Below, piece after piece: positions 8,269 through 19,400 of a stretch of DNA of 64,000 nucleotides. Each line of letters starts with the position of its first letter. The stretch's first letter is position 1. Location: NCBI GenBank assembly GCA_039815145.1, contig JBCBZW010000014.1:1-64000 (forward strand), given 5' to 3'. The position numbers and the translations under genes were made by a program. This DNA is from Pseudomonadota bacterium (GTDB lineage Bacteria > Pseudomonadota > Gammaproteobacteria > Steroidobacterales > JBCBZW01). The notes below the pieces were generated by a model. It had not been told where the DNA came from. It made no database searches and worked only from the letters and a program-made list of their open reading frames with translations.

Positions 8269-9282
8269 ATGACAGACCTCAAGCTAGGGCTCGCCCTCGG
8301 ATCGGGCGCTGCGCGCGGCTGGGCGCACATCGGCGTGATCCATCGGTTGACCGAGCTCGGCCTGCGCCCGCAGGTGGTCACCGGCGCCTCCATCGGCTCC
8401 CTCGTCGGCGCGGCCTACGCGAGTGGCCAACTCGAGGTGCTGGAGCAGTGGATCGCCAAGCTGCGCTGGCTCGATGTGCTCACCATGTTCGACACCACCT
8501 TGGGCCGCGGGGGCTTCATCTCGGGCAACAAGCTCATGAACACGATCAGCGGCCTGCTCGAGGACCATCCGATCGAGTCGCTGCCGATCGGCTTCGGCGC
8601 CGTGGCCACCGACCTGCAGACAGGCGGCGAGGTGTGGCTGCGCGAAGGGTCCATGCTCGAGGCCATACGCGCCTCCAGCGGCCTGCCGGGACTCTTCGTG
8701 CCCGTGCAACGCCAGGGCCGTTGGCTGATCGACGGCGGCGTCGTCAATCCCGTCCCCGTGTCCCTTTGCCATGCCTTGGGGGCGGACCTGGTCATCGCCG
8801 TCAACCTCAACACCGATGGCCTTGACGTGCATCGGCGCGAGCGCGAGGAACGCTCGCCTCCACCGGACACCACGCGCAACGCCGAAGCGGAGCGACGCGA
8901 TGAGAAGGAGATTCTCGAACGTCTGGGCGACATGCTGGGCAACCTCCTGCCGAACGGAGGCAACGCCAAGGACGACAAGCCACCGGAGCCGTCCTTGTTC
9001 GACGTGATGGCGGGCACCATCGCCATCATGCAGGACCGCATCACGCGCAGCCGCATGGCTGGCGAGCCGCCAGTGGTGCAGATCAACCCCCGCCTCGGTG
9101 GCATGCAGATCTTGGATTTCCACAAGGCCGCGCCCGCGATCGACGAGGGCGCACGTGCCACGGACCGTGTCGCCGAGGAGCTCAGTTATCTGAAGAAACT
9201 TCTGGGCGCCGGTAAGGAGAGCGAAAACGAGAAGTCGCCCTCGCTCGCCGCCGAGGATGGTGCCCAAACCGCCTCAGATTAG
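8269..9282 (+). CDS. Patatin-like phospholipase (RssA/NTE type)
   Basis: A 337-residue serine lipid acyl hydrolase. The oxyanion glycine-rich segment GLALGSGAARGWAHIGVI is at about residues 6-23. The nucleophile elbow GASIGS (Ser at about 43) and the catalytic DGG dyad in LIDGGVVNPVPV (about 154-165) are all present. This is the short bacterial RssA/YlbK-like class. The C-terminal 80 residues are charged and probably cytoplasmic. There is no signal peptide. It stands alone on the plus strand, 101 bp after the prepilin gene. Confidence 0.88.
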   Translation: MTDLKLGLALGSGAARGWAHIGVIHRLTELGLRPQVVTGASIGSLVGAAYASGQLEVLEQWIAKLRWLDVLTMFDTTLGRGGFISGNKLMNTISGLLEDHPIESLPIGFGAVATDLQTGGEVWLREGSMLEAIRASSGLPGLFVPVQRQGRWLIDGGVVNPVPVSLCHALGADLVIAVNLNTDGLDVHRREREERSPPPDTTRNAEAERRDEKEILERLGDMLGNLLPNGGNAKDDKPPEPSLFDVMAGTIAIMQDRITRSRMAGEPPVVQINPRLGGMQILDFHKAAPAIDEGARATDRVAEELSYLKKLLGAGKESENEKSPSLAAEDGAQTASD

Positions 9283-9297
9283 GGGCGCCCGACCGCC

Positions 9298-11043
9298 CTA
9301 GGGCGAATACCAGATGGGTGAGCCCCAGGCCCGTTCTCGGATGGTCTCCGGTACGCTGCCATCACAGCAAACCGCGAAGGGCTCCGGCAGCAGCTCCGGA
9401 TGGGCGCAGTCGGCGTTGACCGCCGAGCAGTCGTGGGTGCTCCAACGCGGGGTCGGCGCTTCGAACACCCGGGGGTAGTAGAACGCTGGCGCGAGCGGAT
9501 CGAATTGCGGATCCCGCCAGACCTGACAATCGCTGGCCACCTCCCCGCCGGGCCCGTAGGCCACCACCGGAAAGACCCTCTCGTGCGCCTCACCGCCCGA
9601 GCTCCAGCCCTTGACGATCTGGATCTCCTGGATCGGCGCGCCGGCCGGATCCGCCTGTGCGATCACCACGATGGCCGGCGCCGCCCCGGAGAGCCCGGTG
9701 AGCTCACCGCCCATGGGCACCCCGTTCGCGTACGCCTGCTCCAGCAGGTCCGGCGCCTCGCACAGCTCGTCCTCGAAGCTCTCGCCGGCGAAGCTGCGCA
9801 CGGTGAGGCGGGTGCCGCTGGTGGCGAAGGTCTCGCGCTGGGTCAGGGAGGAGAAGAGCGCTGCCCGCGTGTTCTCGGTCGCCCAGACCCCCGTGAGCCC
9901 TCCGGCGTTGTAGTACGCCGACGGTCCGTCCAGGCGGCGCAAAGGCGTGTCGTCGCGGTCGCCGGAGTTGCCCGAATAGAGGGCTTCCTCCGTGGTGCCG
10001 CCGATGCCGTTGTGAGAATCGGTGCTGGCGATGAATCCCAATCGGTAGGGGTTCACACCGAGCTCCGGCTCCAGCACCAGGCCGTCCTTCAGCGCGTTGC
10101 GCACGAAGGACCCCGCCGGCACCTCATCGGTGCCTGGCGGCAGTAGGCGCTCCACGGGAGGTTGCTCGAAGGCACACTCCGGATCATCGGTCGCCAGACT
10201 GGGATGGCACTCGGAATTGCCCTTGTGTTGGAAGATCTCCACCAGCGGCTCGAGGCGATGGCGCTGATGCGCGTGATCGGCGGTGATCTCACCACTCTCG
10301 TACTCCAAACCTTCGCTCTGATTCGGGTTGTGGGCGATGGCGATCACGTCGCAACCGGCCACGTCGAGACACTCGGTCTCCAGCGCCGACCACAGCGCCT
10401 CACGAGATCGATAGTTCCACGAGTCGTAGGCGGCCGCGGGCGTGACATCGCCGGCGTAGTAGACGTTGCGATGGAGGCTGCCGCCGTTGAACTGCGACCC
10501 CAAGGTGTACTCGTAGGCGGTGAAGGTGGTGAACTCGCAGGGATCGTTGGCCGCGTCCGCTTGGAATTTGATCCGCCGCCAGATCCTGCGCGCCACGCGA
10601 TCGCAGGTGGCCGCGTCCACAGCGGGCTCGCGGTCCTTGCAGATCTTGTTCAGGTTGAGCGGATTGAGGATTCCATCGCGATACTCCACACATCCCGGAT
10701 GCTGGTAGGCCAGCGAGCCCGGATCCTTGCACATACTGATCTCTGCAAGGTACCTAGCGTGATCGGTCACTGCCGCGAAATCGAGCATGTCCGCACTCTG
10801 CGCGTAGACCTGCCCCGGGCCGTTGAGCGTACCGAACACCCAGGCATCGTGAGACAGTTCCGAGTGAATGTGTAAGTCCCCGAAGTAGACGTTGCGTAAG
10901 GGGTTGTGCTCGGTGCATTGGGCGTCGCCCTGCGACGGTGGCGCCGGCGCTGTGCCGGTCTGCTCCTCGGCGACGCTGGTCGACGCCAGCGCCAGCAGCG
11001 CCGCGGCGATGCACAGCGGCGAAGAGGGTGGTATCAGATGCAT
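9298..11043 (-). CDS. DUF3604 family exported protein
   Basis: A 581-residue protein with a Sec signal peptide (LCIAAALLALASTSVAEE). The body matches the DUF3604 family, which resembles PHP-type metallohydrolases. YFGDLHIHSELSHDAW carries an HxH metal-binding signature near residue 55; TDHARYLAE, IAHNPNQS and STDSHNGIGG supply further His/Asp ligands. The enzymatic substrate of the family is unknown. It is convergent with the patatin gene (15 bp apart) and separated from aroF by about 280 bp. Confidence 0.85.
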   Translation of the reverse strand: MHLIPPSSPLCIAAALLALASTSVAEEQTGTAPAPPSQGDAQCTEHNPLRNVYFGDLHIHSELSHDAWVFGTLNGPGQVYAQSADMLDFAAVTDHARYLAEISMCKDPGSLAYQHPGCVEYRDGILNPLNLNKICKDREPAVDAATCDRVARRIWRRIKFQADAANDPCEFTTFTAYEYTLGSQFNGGSLHRNVYYAGDVTPAAAYDSWNYRSREALWSALETECLDVAGCDVIAIAHNPNQSEGLEYESGEITADHAHQRHRLEPLVEIFQHKGNSECHPSLATDDPECAFEQPPVERLLPPGTDEVPAGSFVRNALKDGLVLEPELGVNPYRLGFIASTDSHNGIGGTTEEALYSGNSGDRDDTPLRRLDGPSAYYNAGGLTGVWATENTRAALFSSLTQRETFATSGTRLTVRSFAGESFEDELCEAPDLLEQAYANGVPMGGELTGLSGAAPAIVVIAQADPAGAPIQEIQIVKGWSSGGEAHERVFPVVAYGPGGEVASDCQVWRDPQFDPLAPAFYYPRVFEAPTPRWSTHDCSAVNADCAHPELLPEPFAVCCDGSVPETIRERAWGSPIWYSP

Positions 11044-11294
11044 CAGTGGTCTCGCGCCGTCCGTGAATCATTGATATCGCGGTCGGGCGGCGCACACCGT
11101 TCGTGTGTTACCGCACGACGACCACCATTCTACGGACGGCCAAGGCCAATGTTTCCGACAGGCTATGGCTCGCGTCAGCGCAACCGCGAGCTCGGGCATC
11201 ACAATCCCAGTGGATTTCCGTTCCGAACCGCAAATGCAATCGATTCGATCAGCCTGTGCCGATCGACTTGCCGAAGAGTTGCGTTATCTGATTA

Positions 11295-11322
11295 CTCCGA
11301 GGGGCGAAGACCCGCCTCGGAG
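11295..11322 (-). terminator. Hairpin downstream of class II DAHP synthase
   Basis: An 8-bp stem CTCCGAGG/CCTCGGAG, with possible inner pairing CGGG/CGCC around TCTT, lies 5 bp after the aroF stop on the minus strand. It is followed by TAATCAGATAA rather than a pure T-run. Confidence 0.55.
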
Positions 11323-11327
11323 AGAGC

Positions 11328-12698
<1,371 letters not shown>

Positions 12699-12873
12699 AG
12701 TGGGTCGATGCTACCGCGCTTTTCGGCTCTGCAACACCGAAGTTTTCATGACGTAGAAGACCGCACTCAAAGCGCCGGACCAGGTCCGTTTCTGGCACAA
12801 TGCGCGCTTTTCCGCGGCCGCCCTCGCCCCCGCGAGCCGCCGCGTCTCCGGCCACGTCTGTGGGAGGACTTCC

Positions 12874-14406
12874 ATGTCATCTATTCTTGATTCTCTGGGA
12901 CTGAAAGCGGACAGCGACGGCGTCATCGCCGGCGTCTGGGACGGCGAGCGCGGCTGGACCCGCGGCGAAGGCCCCGTCCTCGCCAGCGAGAGCCCGGCCA
13001 GCGGCGAAGTCATCGCCCGCGTGGGCAGCGCCAGCGCCGCCGACTACGAGCGCATCATCGCCTCCTCCCGCGCCGCCTTCGAGACCTGGCGTCGCACCCC
13101 CGCCCCGGCCCGCGGCGAAGCCGTGCGCCTGTGCGGCGAGGCACTGCGCGAGCACAAGGACGCCCTCGGCAGCCTGGTCGCCCTGGAGATGGGCAAGATC
13201 AAGCCCGAGGGCGATGGCGAGGTGCAGGAGATGATCGACATCGCCGACTTCGCCGTCGGCCAGTCGCGTATGCTCTACGGCAACACCATGCACTCCGAGC
13301 GCCCGGGTCACCGCATGTACGAGCAGTGGCACCCCCTCGGCCTGGTCGGCATCATCAGCGCCTTCAACTTCCCCGTGGCCGTGTGGTCCTGGAACGCGTT
13401 CATCGCCGCCATCGCCGGCAACGTGTCCATCTGGAAGCCCTCGCCGAAGACGCCCCTGTGCGGCGTCGCCGTGCAGAAGATCTGCGCCGACGTGCTCGAA
13501 GCCCAAGGTCTGCCCCCCGTATTCCAGACCTTCATCGACGCGGACAACAGCCTGGCTAGTGCCTTCGTTGATGACGAGCGTGTGGACATGATCTCCTTCA
13601 CCGGCTCCAGCGCCGTCGGCCGCCAGGTCGGCAAGCAGGTGGCCGCGCGCATGGGCAAGTGCCTGCTGGAGCTCGGCGGCAACAACGCCCTGATCATCGA
13701 CGAAGACGCCAACCTCGAGCTCGCCATCCCGGCCACCGTGTTCGGCGCCGTCGGCACCGCCGGCCAGCGCTGCACCACCACGCGACGCCTCTTCGTGCAC
13801 GAGGCCCTGCACGACTCGCTGCTCGAGAAGCTGCGTGGCGCCTACGCGCAGGTCCGTATCGGTGATCCCCTGGACAGCGACACGCTGATGGGCCCGCTGA
13901 TCGACCAGGATTCGGTCAAGCGCTATCAGGACGCGATCGAGCGCGCCCGCGCCGCCGGTGGTGAGGTGATCTACGGCGGCAACGTGCTGAGCGATCGCGC
14001 CGGCAACTTCGTCGAGCCCACGCTGATCAGCGCTCGCAACGATTGGGAAGTGGTGCAGGACGAGACCTTCGCGCCCATCCTGTACGTGATCCCCTTCAAG
14101 GACATCGACGAGGCGATCGCCCTGCAGAACGGCGTGCGCCAAGGCCTGTCATCGGCGCTGTTCACCAACAACCTGCAGCACGCGGAGGCGTTTCTCGCCG
14201 CCACGGGCAGCGACTGCGGTATCGCCAACATCAACATCGGCACCTCCGGTGCGGAGATCGGCGGCGCCTTCGGCGGTGAGAAGGAAACGGGCGGTGGTCG
14301 CGAGGCGGGGTCGGATGCCTGGAAGGCCTACATGCGTCGCCAGACCAACACGATCAATTACTCGAGTGATCTGCCCCTGGCCCAGGGCATCGAGTTCAAG
14401 CTCTAG
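12874..14406 (+). CDS. ALDH7-family aldehyde dehydrogenase (alpha-aminoadipic semialdehyde / piperideine-6-carboxylate dehydrogenase type)
   Basis: A 510-residue NAD(P)-dependent aldehyde dehydrogenase close to antiquitin (ALDH7A1) and bacterial AmaB/Pcd. In these enzymes the reaction oxidises alpha-aminoadipic semialdehyde to 2-aminoadipate during lysine breakdown. Visible are the cofactor-binding [14 protein letters not shown], the catalytic Glu in LELGGNNAL, the catalytic Cys in [13 protein letters not shown], and the ALDH7 C-terminal hallmark [27 protein letters not shown] site sits before ATG 12874. No other lysine catabolism gene is adjacent, so the substrate is inferred from family only. 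Confidence 0.9.
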   Translation: MSSILDSLGLKADSDGVIAGVWDGERGWTRGEGPVLASESPASGEVIARVGSASAADYERIIASSRAAFETWRRTPAPARGEAVRLCGEALREHKDALGSLVALEMGKIKPEGDGEVQEMIDIADFAVGQSRMLYGNTMHSERPGHRMYEQWHPLGLVGIISAFNFPVAVWSWNAFIAAIAGNVSIWKPSPKTPLCGVAVQKICADVLEAQGLPPVFQTFIDADNSLASAFVDDERVDMISFTGSSAVGRQVGKQVAARMGKCLLELGGNNALIIDEDANLELAIPATVFGAVGTAGQRCTTTRRLFVHEALHDSLLEKLRGAYAQVRIGDPLDSDTLMGPLIDQDSVKRYQDAIERARAAGGEVIYGGNVLSDRAGNFVEPTLISARNDWEVVQDETFAPILYVIPFKDIDEAIALQNGVRQGLSSALFTNNLQHAEAFLAATGSDCGIANINIGTSGAEIGGAFGGEKETGGGREAGSDAWKAYMRRQTNTINYSSDLPLAQGIEFKL

Positions 14407-14418
14407 GAAGTGCTAGGC

Positions 14419-14447
14419 GGCGGGTCGTCCCAGCTGGGCGACCCGCC
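14419..14447. terminator. Hairpin between convergent genes
   Basis: GGCGGGTCG pairs with CGACCCGCC, and the inner palindrome CCCAGCTGGG extends the stem. It lies between the stops of the aldehyde dehydrogenase (14406) and the Mtd-like gene (14470), so it could serve both. It lacks a strong T-run. Confidence 0.55.
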
Positions 14448-14469
14448 GTACTGTTCGCGCCTGCAGGCG

Positions 14470-15420
14470 TCAGCCGGCCTTGGCCGCCTGCTCACCCTCT
14501 CCCTTGGTCAGGGTGTTCTGGCGATTCAGCATGTTGGTCGCCTCGTCGTAGGCGCTCATGAAGTCGATCACCGCCGCGGGCTTATTGGGATCGATCATGC
14601 GGCGGAACAGGTTCTTCTGCAGCTTGTACTTCATATCGCCGATGGCGAGAGCGCCTAGGGCGAAGAAGACATCTTCCGCCACGTCCATGGGCACGTTGTT
14701 GTCCATCGCACCGATGCCTTCGATGCCGCTCGGCGGCACCGCGTTGAGATCGGCGGCCACCACTAGCTCCTTGGCGTTACTGAGCACCTCCTTGGAGAGG
14801 ATCTGCACGCCAGCCTTCGCTGCCGTCACCACCACGCCCGCGTGCTCGACGGCCGAGACCTTGCCGCTCTGGCTCATGGCGGACACCCAGGGCACCACCA
14901 CGCCGTAGTGCTCGCAGAAGCGTACGGCAGCGTTTACGTCATCGTTCTCCGTGAGCTGGCACAGGATCGGCTGCGCGCCCAACTTGGCCGTGAGCACGGC
15001 CGTGCACAGGCCCACCGGACCAGTACCGAAGATCGCCACCTTGCGGTCCTTGAAGCCCTTCGAGTCACGCTCATCGAGGGTCTGTTCGACCAACGCCACC
15101 AGCGCGGCCGCCGTGCTGTAGGCGCCGTTAGGGTCAGCGTAGAGCGCCACCTGGAAAGGCGGCACCAGCGCGCCCTGGGCCAGCTCGAGCATCTGCGTGG
15201 CGAGGTTGACGTCGTGGCCGGCGATCAGCACCCCCGTGGAGGCGAAGCGCTTGGGCGGACGACAGAAGATCGCGTCCTGCACCAGGGGGACCACCTCGTC
15301 GGCGCCCGCGTTGGTGTACGGCAGGACATTGTCGTAGCCCGCGTCCAGGGCCATGGTCAGATCGAAGGGACTGACTTGTTCCCCCGGCACGAGCACGTGC
15401 AGGATACGTTGATCGGTCAT
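14470..15420 (-). CDS. Methylene-tetrahydromethanopterin dehydrogenase-like protein (MtdA/MtdB family)
   Basis: A 316-residue protein resembling bacterial MtdA/MtdB. These enzymes oxidise methylene-H4MPT or methylene-H4F to the methenyl form with NAD(P)+. The N-terminal family domain is seen in ILHVLVPGEQVSPFDLTMAL, DAGYDNVLPYT and LVPPFQVALYADPNGAYSTAAA. The Rossmann part contains KVAIFGTGPVGLCTAVLTAKLGA, VVAADLNAVPPSGIEGI and ALAIGDMKYKLQKNLFRRM. No formaldehyde-activating enzyme, cyclohydrolase or formyltransferase gene is in the window, so its pathway role is open. An AGGGAGT site precedes ATG 15420. The C-terminus is about 15-25 residues longer than typical MtdB. Confidence 0.82.
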   Translation of the reverse strand: MTDQRILHVLVPGEQVSPFDLTMALDAGYDNVLPYTNAGADEVVPLVQDAIFCRPPKRFASTGVLIAGHDVNLATQMLELAQGALVPPFQVALYADPNGAYSTAAALVALVEQTLDERDSKGFKDRKVAIFGTGPVGLCTAVLTAKLGAQPILCQLTENDDVNAAVRFCEHYGVVVPWVSAMSQSGKVSAVEHAGVVVTAAKAGVQILSKEVLSNAKELVVAADLNAVPPSGIEGIGAMDNNVPMDVAEDVFFALGALAIGDMKYKLQKNLFRRMIDPNKPAAVIDFMSAYDEATNMLNRQNTLTKGEGEQAAKAG

Positions 15421-15460
15421 CGGGTAACTCCCTAACTGTTTCTAAAACGTATTCGTTGGT

Positions 15461-16225
15461 CTAGAAGCGGTAACTCAGCCCGAAGGACGCGACGGGGTAG
15501 AGGGTGAAGTCCTCCAACTCCTCCTGCAGTTCATCCTGCTCGCGTTGCAACTCCTGCTGGAACAGCGCTTCGTCAGCGATCTCGCCGTCGGCTGCCAAGG
15601 TGACCCGCGGCTCGCCCTGGAACACCACCCCGGCGCTGATCACGACGCCAATCCGGCGCTTGGCGAAGGCACTGTTCCAACCGAATCCGACCATGGGCGC
15701 GACGTCGTCGAAGTCCACTTGGGCCGTGAGGTCACCGACCAAGCCGGCATCGAAGGTGACATCGCCGATAGTGATGTCGACGCCGTCGCCGTTGCCGAGG
15801 GCGCTGGCTTCGTTGTTGTTGATGAGGGCGCCACCGGTGAGGTACACGCCGTTCTGCCAAGGGTGCCAGTCGCCGCTGATGGCGAAGGAGCGCAGATCGA
15901 GATCGATGTCGTAGTCGATGCCGCTCTCGGTCTCGTCGAAGCTGGTGGAGAAGCCGCTGTAACCCACCCGAAAGGCGAAGCGGTTGGCGACGCTGCGGGA
16001 GAAGTCCACGCCCACCCCGAGGGTGCTCACCTTTGCCGTGAGGTAGAAGCTATCGCTCTTCTTGCTGCTAGCACTGCCCCCACGGCCGCGGCGGCCGGCG
16101 TCATCGTCCGCGCCCTGCGCGTTGGCGATAAGGGGAGAGGTAGACACAGCAGCAGCGACCGTCAGCATGGCGGCGAAGGTGTTGAGCGTACGGCCTGAAC
16201 GGCGGGAAGCGCGCGAATCAATCAC
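15461..16225 (-). CDS. Predicted outer-membrane beta-barrel protein
   Basis: A 254-residue exported protein. A basic N-region (SRASRRSGRTLN) precedes a hydrophobic core and an AxA-type cleavage site (LIANAQG). The mature part alternates polar and hydrophobic residues in strands such as FYLTAKVSTLGVGVDFS, FAFRVGYSGFSTSF and IGVVISAGVVFQGE. It ends with the aromatic LSYRF typical of barrels handled by BamA. An acidic, Gln/Glu-rich helix of about 20 residues precedes the last strands. GTG at 16225 was chosen because GAGG lies 9 nt upstream; a TTG 27 bp further up is less likely. The specific function is not recognised. Confidence 0.65.
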   Translation of the reverse strand: MIDSRASRRSGRTLNTFAAMLTVAAAVSTSPLIANAQGADDDAGRRGRGGSASSKKSDSFYLTAKVSTLGVGVDFSRSVANRFAFRVGYSGFSTSFDETESGIDYDIDLDLRSFAISGDWHPWQNGVYLTGGALINNNEASALGNGDGVDITIGDVTFDAGLVGDLTAQVDFDDVAPMVGFGWNSAFAKRRIGVVISAGVVFQGEPRVTLAADGEIADEALFQQELQREQDELQEELEDFTLYPVASFGLSYRF

Positions 16226-16400
16226 TTGAGGGAACCTCACGAGCGGTGGCAATGGGCGAACGATAGCGACGGAAGTCGCGTAATCGCCGCGAGCCCCATC
16301 ACAGCCTCACGGCGTTGCGCCGCGCGGCTCGGCGCGAATCGAAGGACGGCGAGCAGAACTGCTTACCGATCGACACTTTCGGCGCCGAGCGCCGCGTCGC

Positions 16401-19400
16401 TCAGCTGCTGCGCTGCTGCTCGGCCTGCACCTTGCCCCACTGCTTATCGAGGCGCTTCGGTGACACGGGAACGCGCGTGCCCAGGGGTTGGGCGAAGAGG
16501 GAGACGCGCAGTTCTTCCACCTGCCAACGGAACAGCGTGAGCTCGGGCTTCGAGGCGAGCGCCTGCGCCTGTGAGGGGGCCACGCGCAGGTAGCGCAGCC
16601 AGTACCCGCGAACCAGTTCACGCGGTTCGTCGTCGCGCGCCGGGGCCTCGGCCAGCTTCTCCAGACGAATCCGCATGGCCTCGAGGTAACGCGGAATCTC
16701 GCCCAGCCACGGCTCCGCCGTGTGGCGCACGAAACCGGGCGCGAGCAGCACCTCCAACTGGTTGCGGATATCGCTCACGGCCTCGGCAGCCGAGGGATGC
16801 GCCTGCGCCAAGCGCGAGCGCACGGCCGAGTAGCGCTCCAACACCCGCCCCATCATCGCCTGGCGTCGTTCGGCGAGGGCGAGCACCTCCGATCGTCCCC
16901 GATCGAGGGCTGCCTCGAAGGCCTCGCGCGTGCGTATCGGGCGCTGCAGGGCAAAGGCGAAGGCATCGCGGAACACCACGAACGCCAGATCCGCAGCCAT
17001 CGCGTCCAGGGAGCCCAGGCCCTGGGCCATGAGGATGCGCCGCTGATCCCGGGTGAAGTCCTTGCGCAACAGCTGCACCTGCTGTGGGAGCGCCAGCATG
17101 AACAGGCGCACCAGTCCGTCGCGGGTCGCGCGCTTGGCCTGCCCCTTCTCGGCGAGGAGCTCGAGGGCGACGGTCTTGCCCTCATCGACTAGAGCGGGAT
17201 AGGCGGTCACCTCCACCGGTCCCTGTTGCAAGCGCATCGACTCGGGCAGCTCGTCGACGTCGAAGGTGGTGAGCCCCTGGCGGCTGAAGTCATGGCCTGC
17301 CGAGACCCGCTCGGCGAGGTGCGCGAGGCGCGCCTGCAGGTCGTTTACGTTGCGGCTCGCGCCCAACGCGACGCCCTCCCCGTCCACCACCAAGGCGCGC
17401 GCCAAGCACCAGGGCTCGAGCTGGCCACGATCCCAGACGCCCTGATCGACGGCCACCTGATACACCTTTTCGATCGCCGCAGCGAAGGCCTCCGGCACCG
17501 GCCGCATGTCCGCCACCACCTGCTCGCGCAGCCAACGGGCCGTGTCCGGTGCCGGGGGCAGGCGCTTACGAGTTGCCTTAGGCAGGGCGCGCACGAGTTG
17601 CACCAGCAACGGCTCCAGCCAGGCCGGCACGAGGCGATCGAGGATGCCCTGGGTGAGGTGGCTGAGCAGGGCTACAGGAATGGTCAGGGTGGCGCCGTCG
17701 GCGGGGTCTTCGCGGTCGAAGCGGTAGGTGATCGGGAGCTCATTGCCATCGAGCAGCAGCGTGTCGGGGTAGTCGTCCGTGCTCGCCTCGGGCGCGCCGG
17801 GCCGCCGGGCGTCTTCCTCGGCCATGACCAGCAGCCCCGGGGACTCACCCTCCACCTCCTGACGCCAACGCTCGAAGGCCCGGTTGCTGGCGATACCGGC
17901 GGGCACTCGTTCGTCGTAGAAGGCGAACAGCTGCCCTTCGCTGGCCAGGATCTCCCGACTGCGCAGCTTGTTCTCCAGCCGCTCCAGCTCGTCGCGCAGG
18001 GCCTTGTTCTGCGCGCTGAATTCACCGTCGGTCTGCACCTTGTCGTGGAGTAACGCATCCTGAATGAAGATCGCGCGGGACTCGTCGGGCGCGAGATCCG
18101 TGTAGGGTACGCGGCGTTTGGTGTAGACGAGCAGGCCGAACAGAGTGGCTTGCTCGTAGGCGTCGACGCGCCCCTTCACCTCGTTCCAGTGGGCGTCGAA
18201 GTAGGACCGCTTCAGCAAGTGCTCGCCGGCCGACTCCATCCACCCCCGGCGGATGCGCGCGACGGTCATCGCGTAGGGCCGCGAGGTGTCGATGATGGCC
18301 GCCGCCATGATCCACCGCGGCGCCCGACCGTGCAGACCTGAGCCCGGGAAGATGCGGAACTGCAAGCTGCGCGCACCCTGGTAGGTGTGCTTCTCCACCC
18401 GTTGGCCGATCATGTCGATGAAGCCACGCAGCAGCGGGATGTGGATGCGTCGCGGGGTCGCGGGCATCTCGTTGACGCTCACCCCCGGCATCGCCTTCAG
18501 CACGTCCGTGAGCTGGCGGTGCAGCTCCTCCCACTCCTGCATACGGGCTGCGTTCAAAAAGCGCTTCTTGCACCAGCGGCGCACGGCCTTGCGCCCGTCG
18601 CTGCGAAGGCGCACCTGGTAGGCCTCCCAGATCTTGAGGAAGGTGAGGAAGTCCGAGCCGTCGACGGCGAACTTGGCGTGCTGGATGTCCGCCGAGCGCG
18701 CCTTCTCCGCAGGACGCTCTCGCGGATCGGCGATCGCAAGACCACTGCAGATGATCAACAGCTCCGCCAGGCTGTCGTGATCCGCGCCCGCCAACAGCAC
18801 CCGCGCCAGGCGCGGGTCGACCGGGATCTCCGCCATCTGCCGGCCGAGGGGTGTGATATTCCGGTCCTCGTCTACCGCCTGCAGGATCTGCAGCAAGCGG
18901 TAGCCGTCGTTGATCAGTCGGCGATCGGGCGGCTCGACGAAGGGGAACTGCTCGATGTCCCCGAGGCCGAGCAAGGCCATGCGCAGGATCACGCTCGCGA
19001 GGTTGGTGCGGGCGATCTCCGGCTCGGTGAACTGGCGGCGCTTGCCGAAGTCCGCTTCCGTGTAGAGGCGGACGCAGAAGCCCGGCGCGATGCGCCCGCA
19101 ACGTCCCTTACGCTGCTCAGCACTCGCCTGGGAGACGCGCTCGATCGGCAAGCGCTGAATCTTCGCCCGGTGGCTGTAGCGACTGACGCGCGCGAGTCCG
19201 CCGTCGATCACCGCCGTGATGCCGGGCACGGTGAGCGATGTTTCGGCCACGTTGGTGGCGAGCACGATGCGCCCGTTCCCCGCCCCCGAGAACACCTTGT
19301 CCTGCTCCGCCGCGCTGAGCCGTGCGTAGAGGGGCAGCACCTGGCGTTTAGGCAGATGACGCGACAACAACAACGCGGCCTCGCGAATCTGCCGTTCCCC

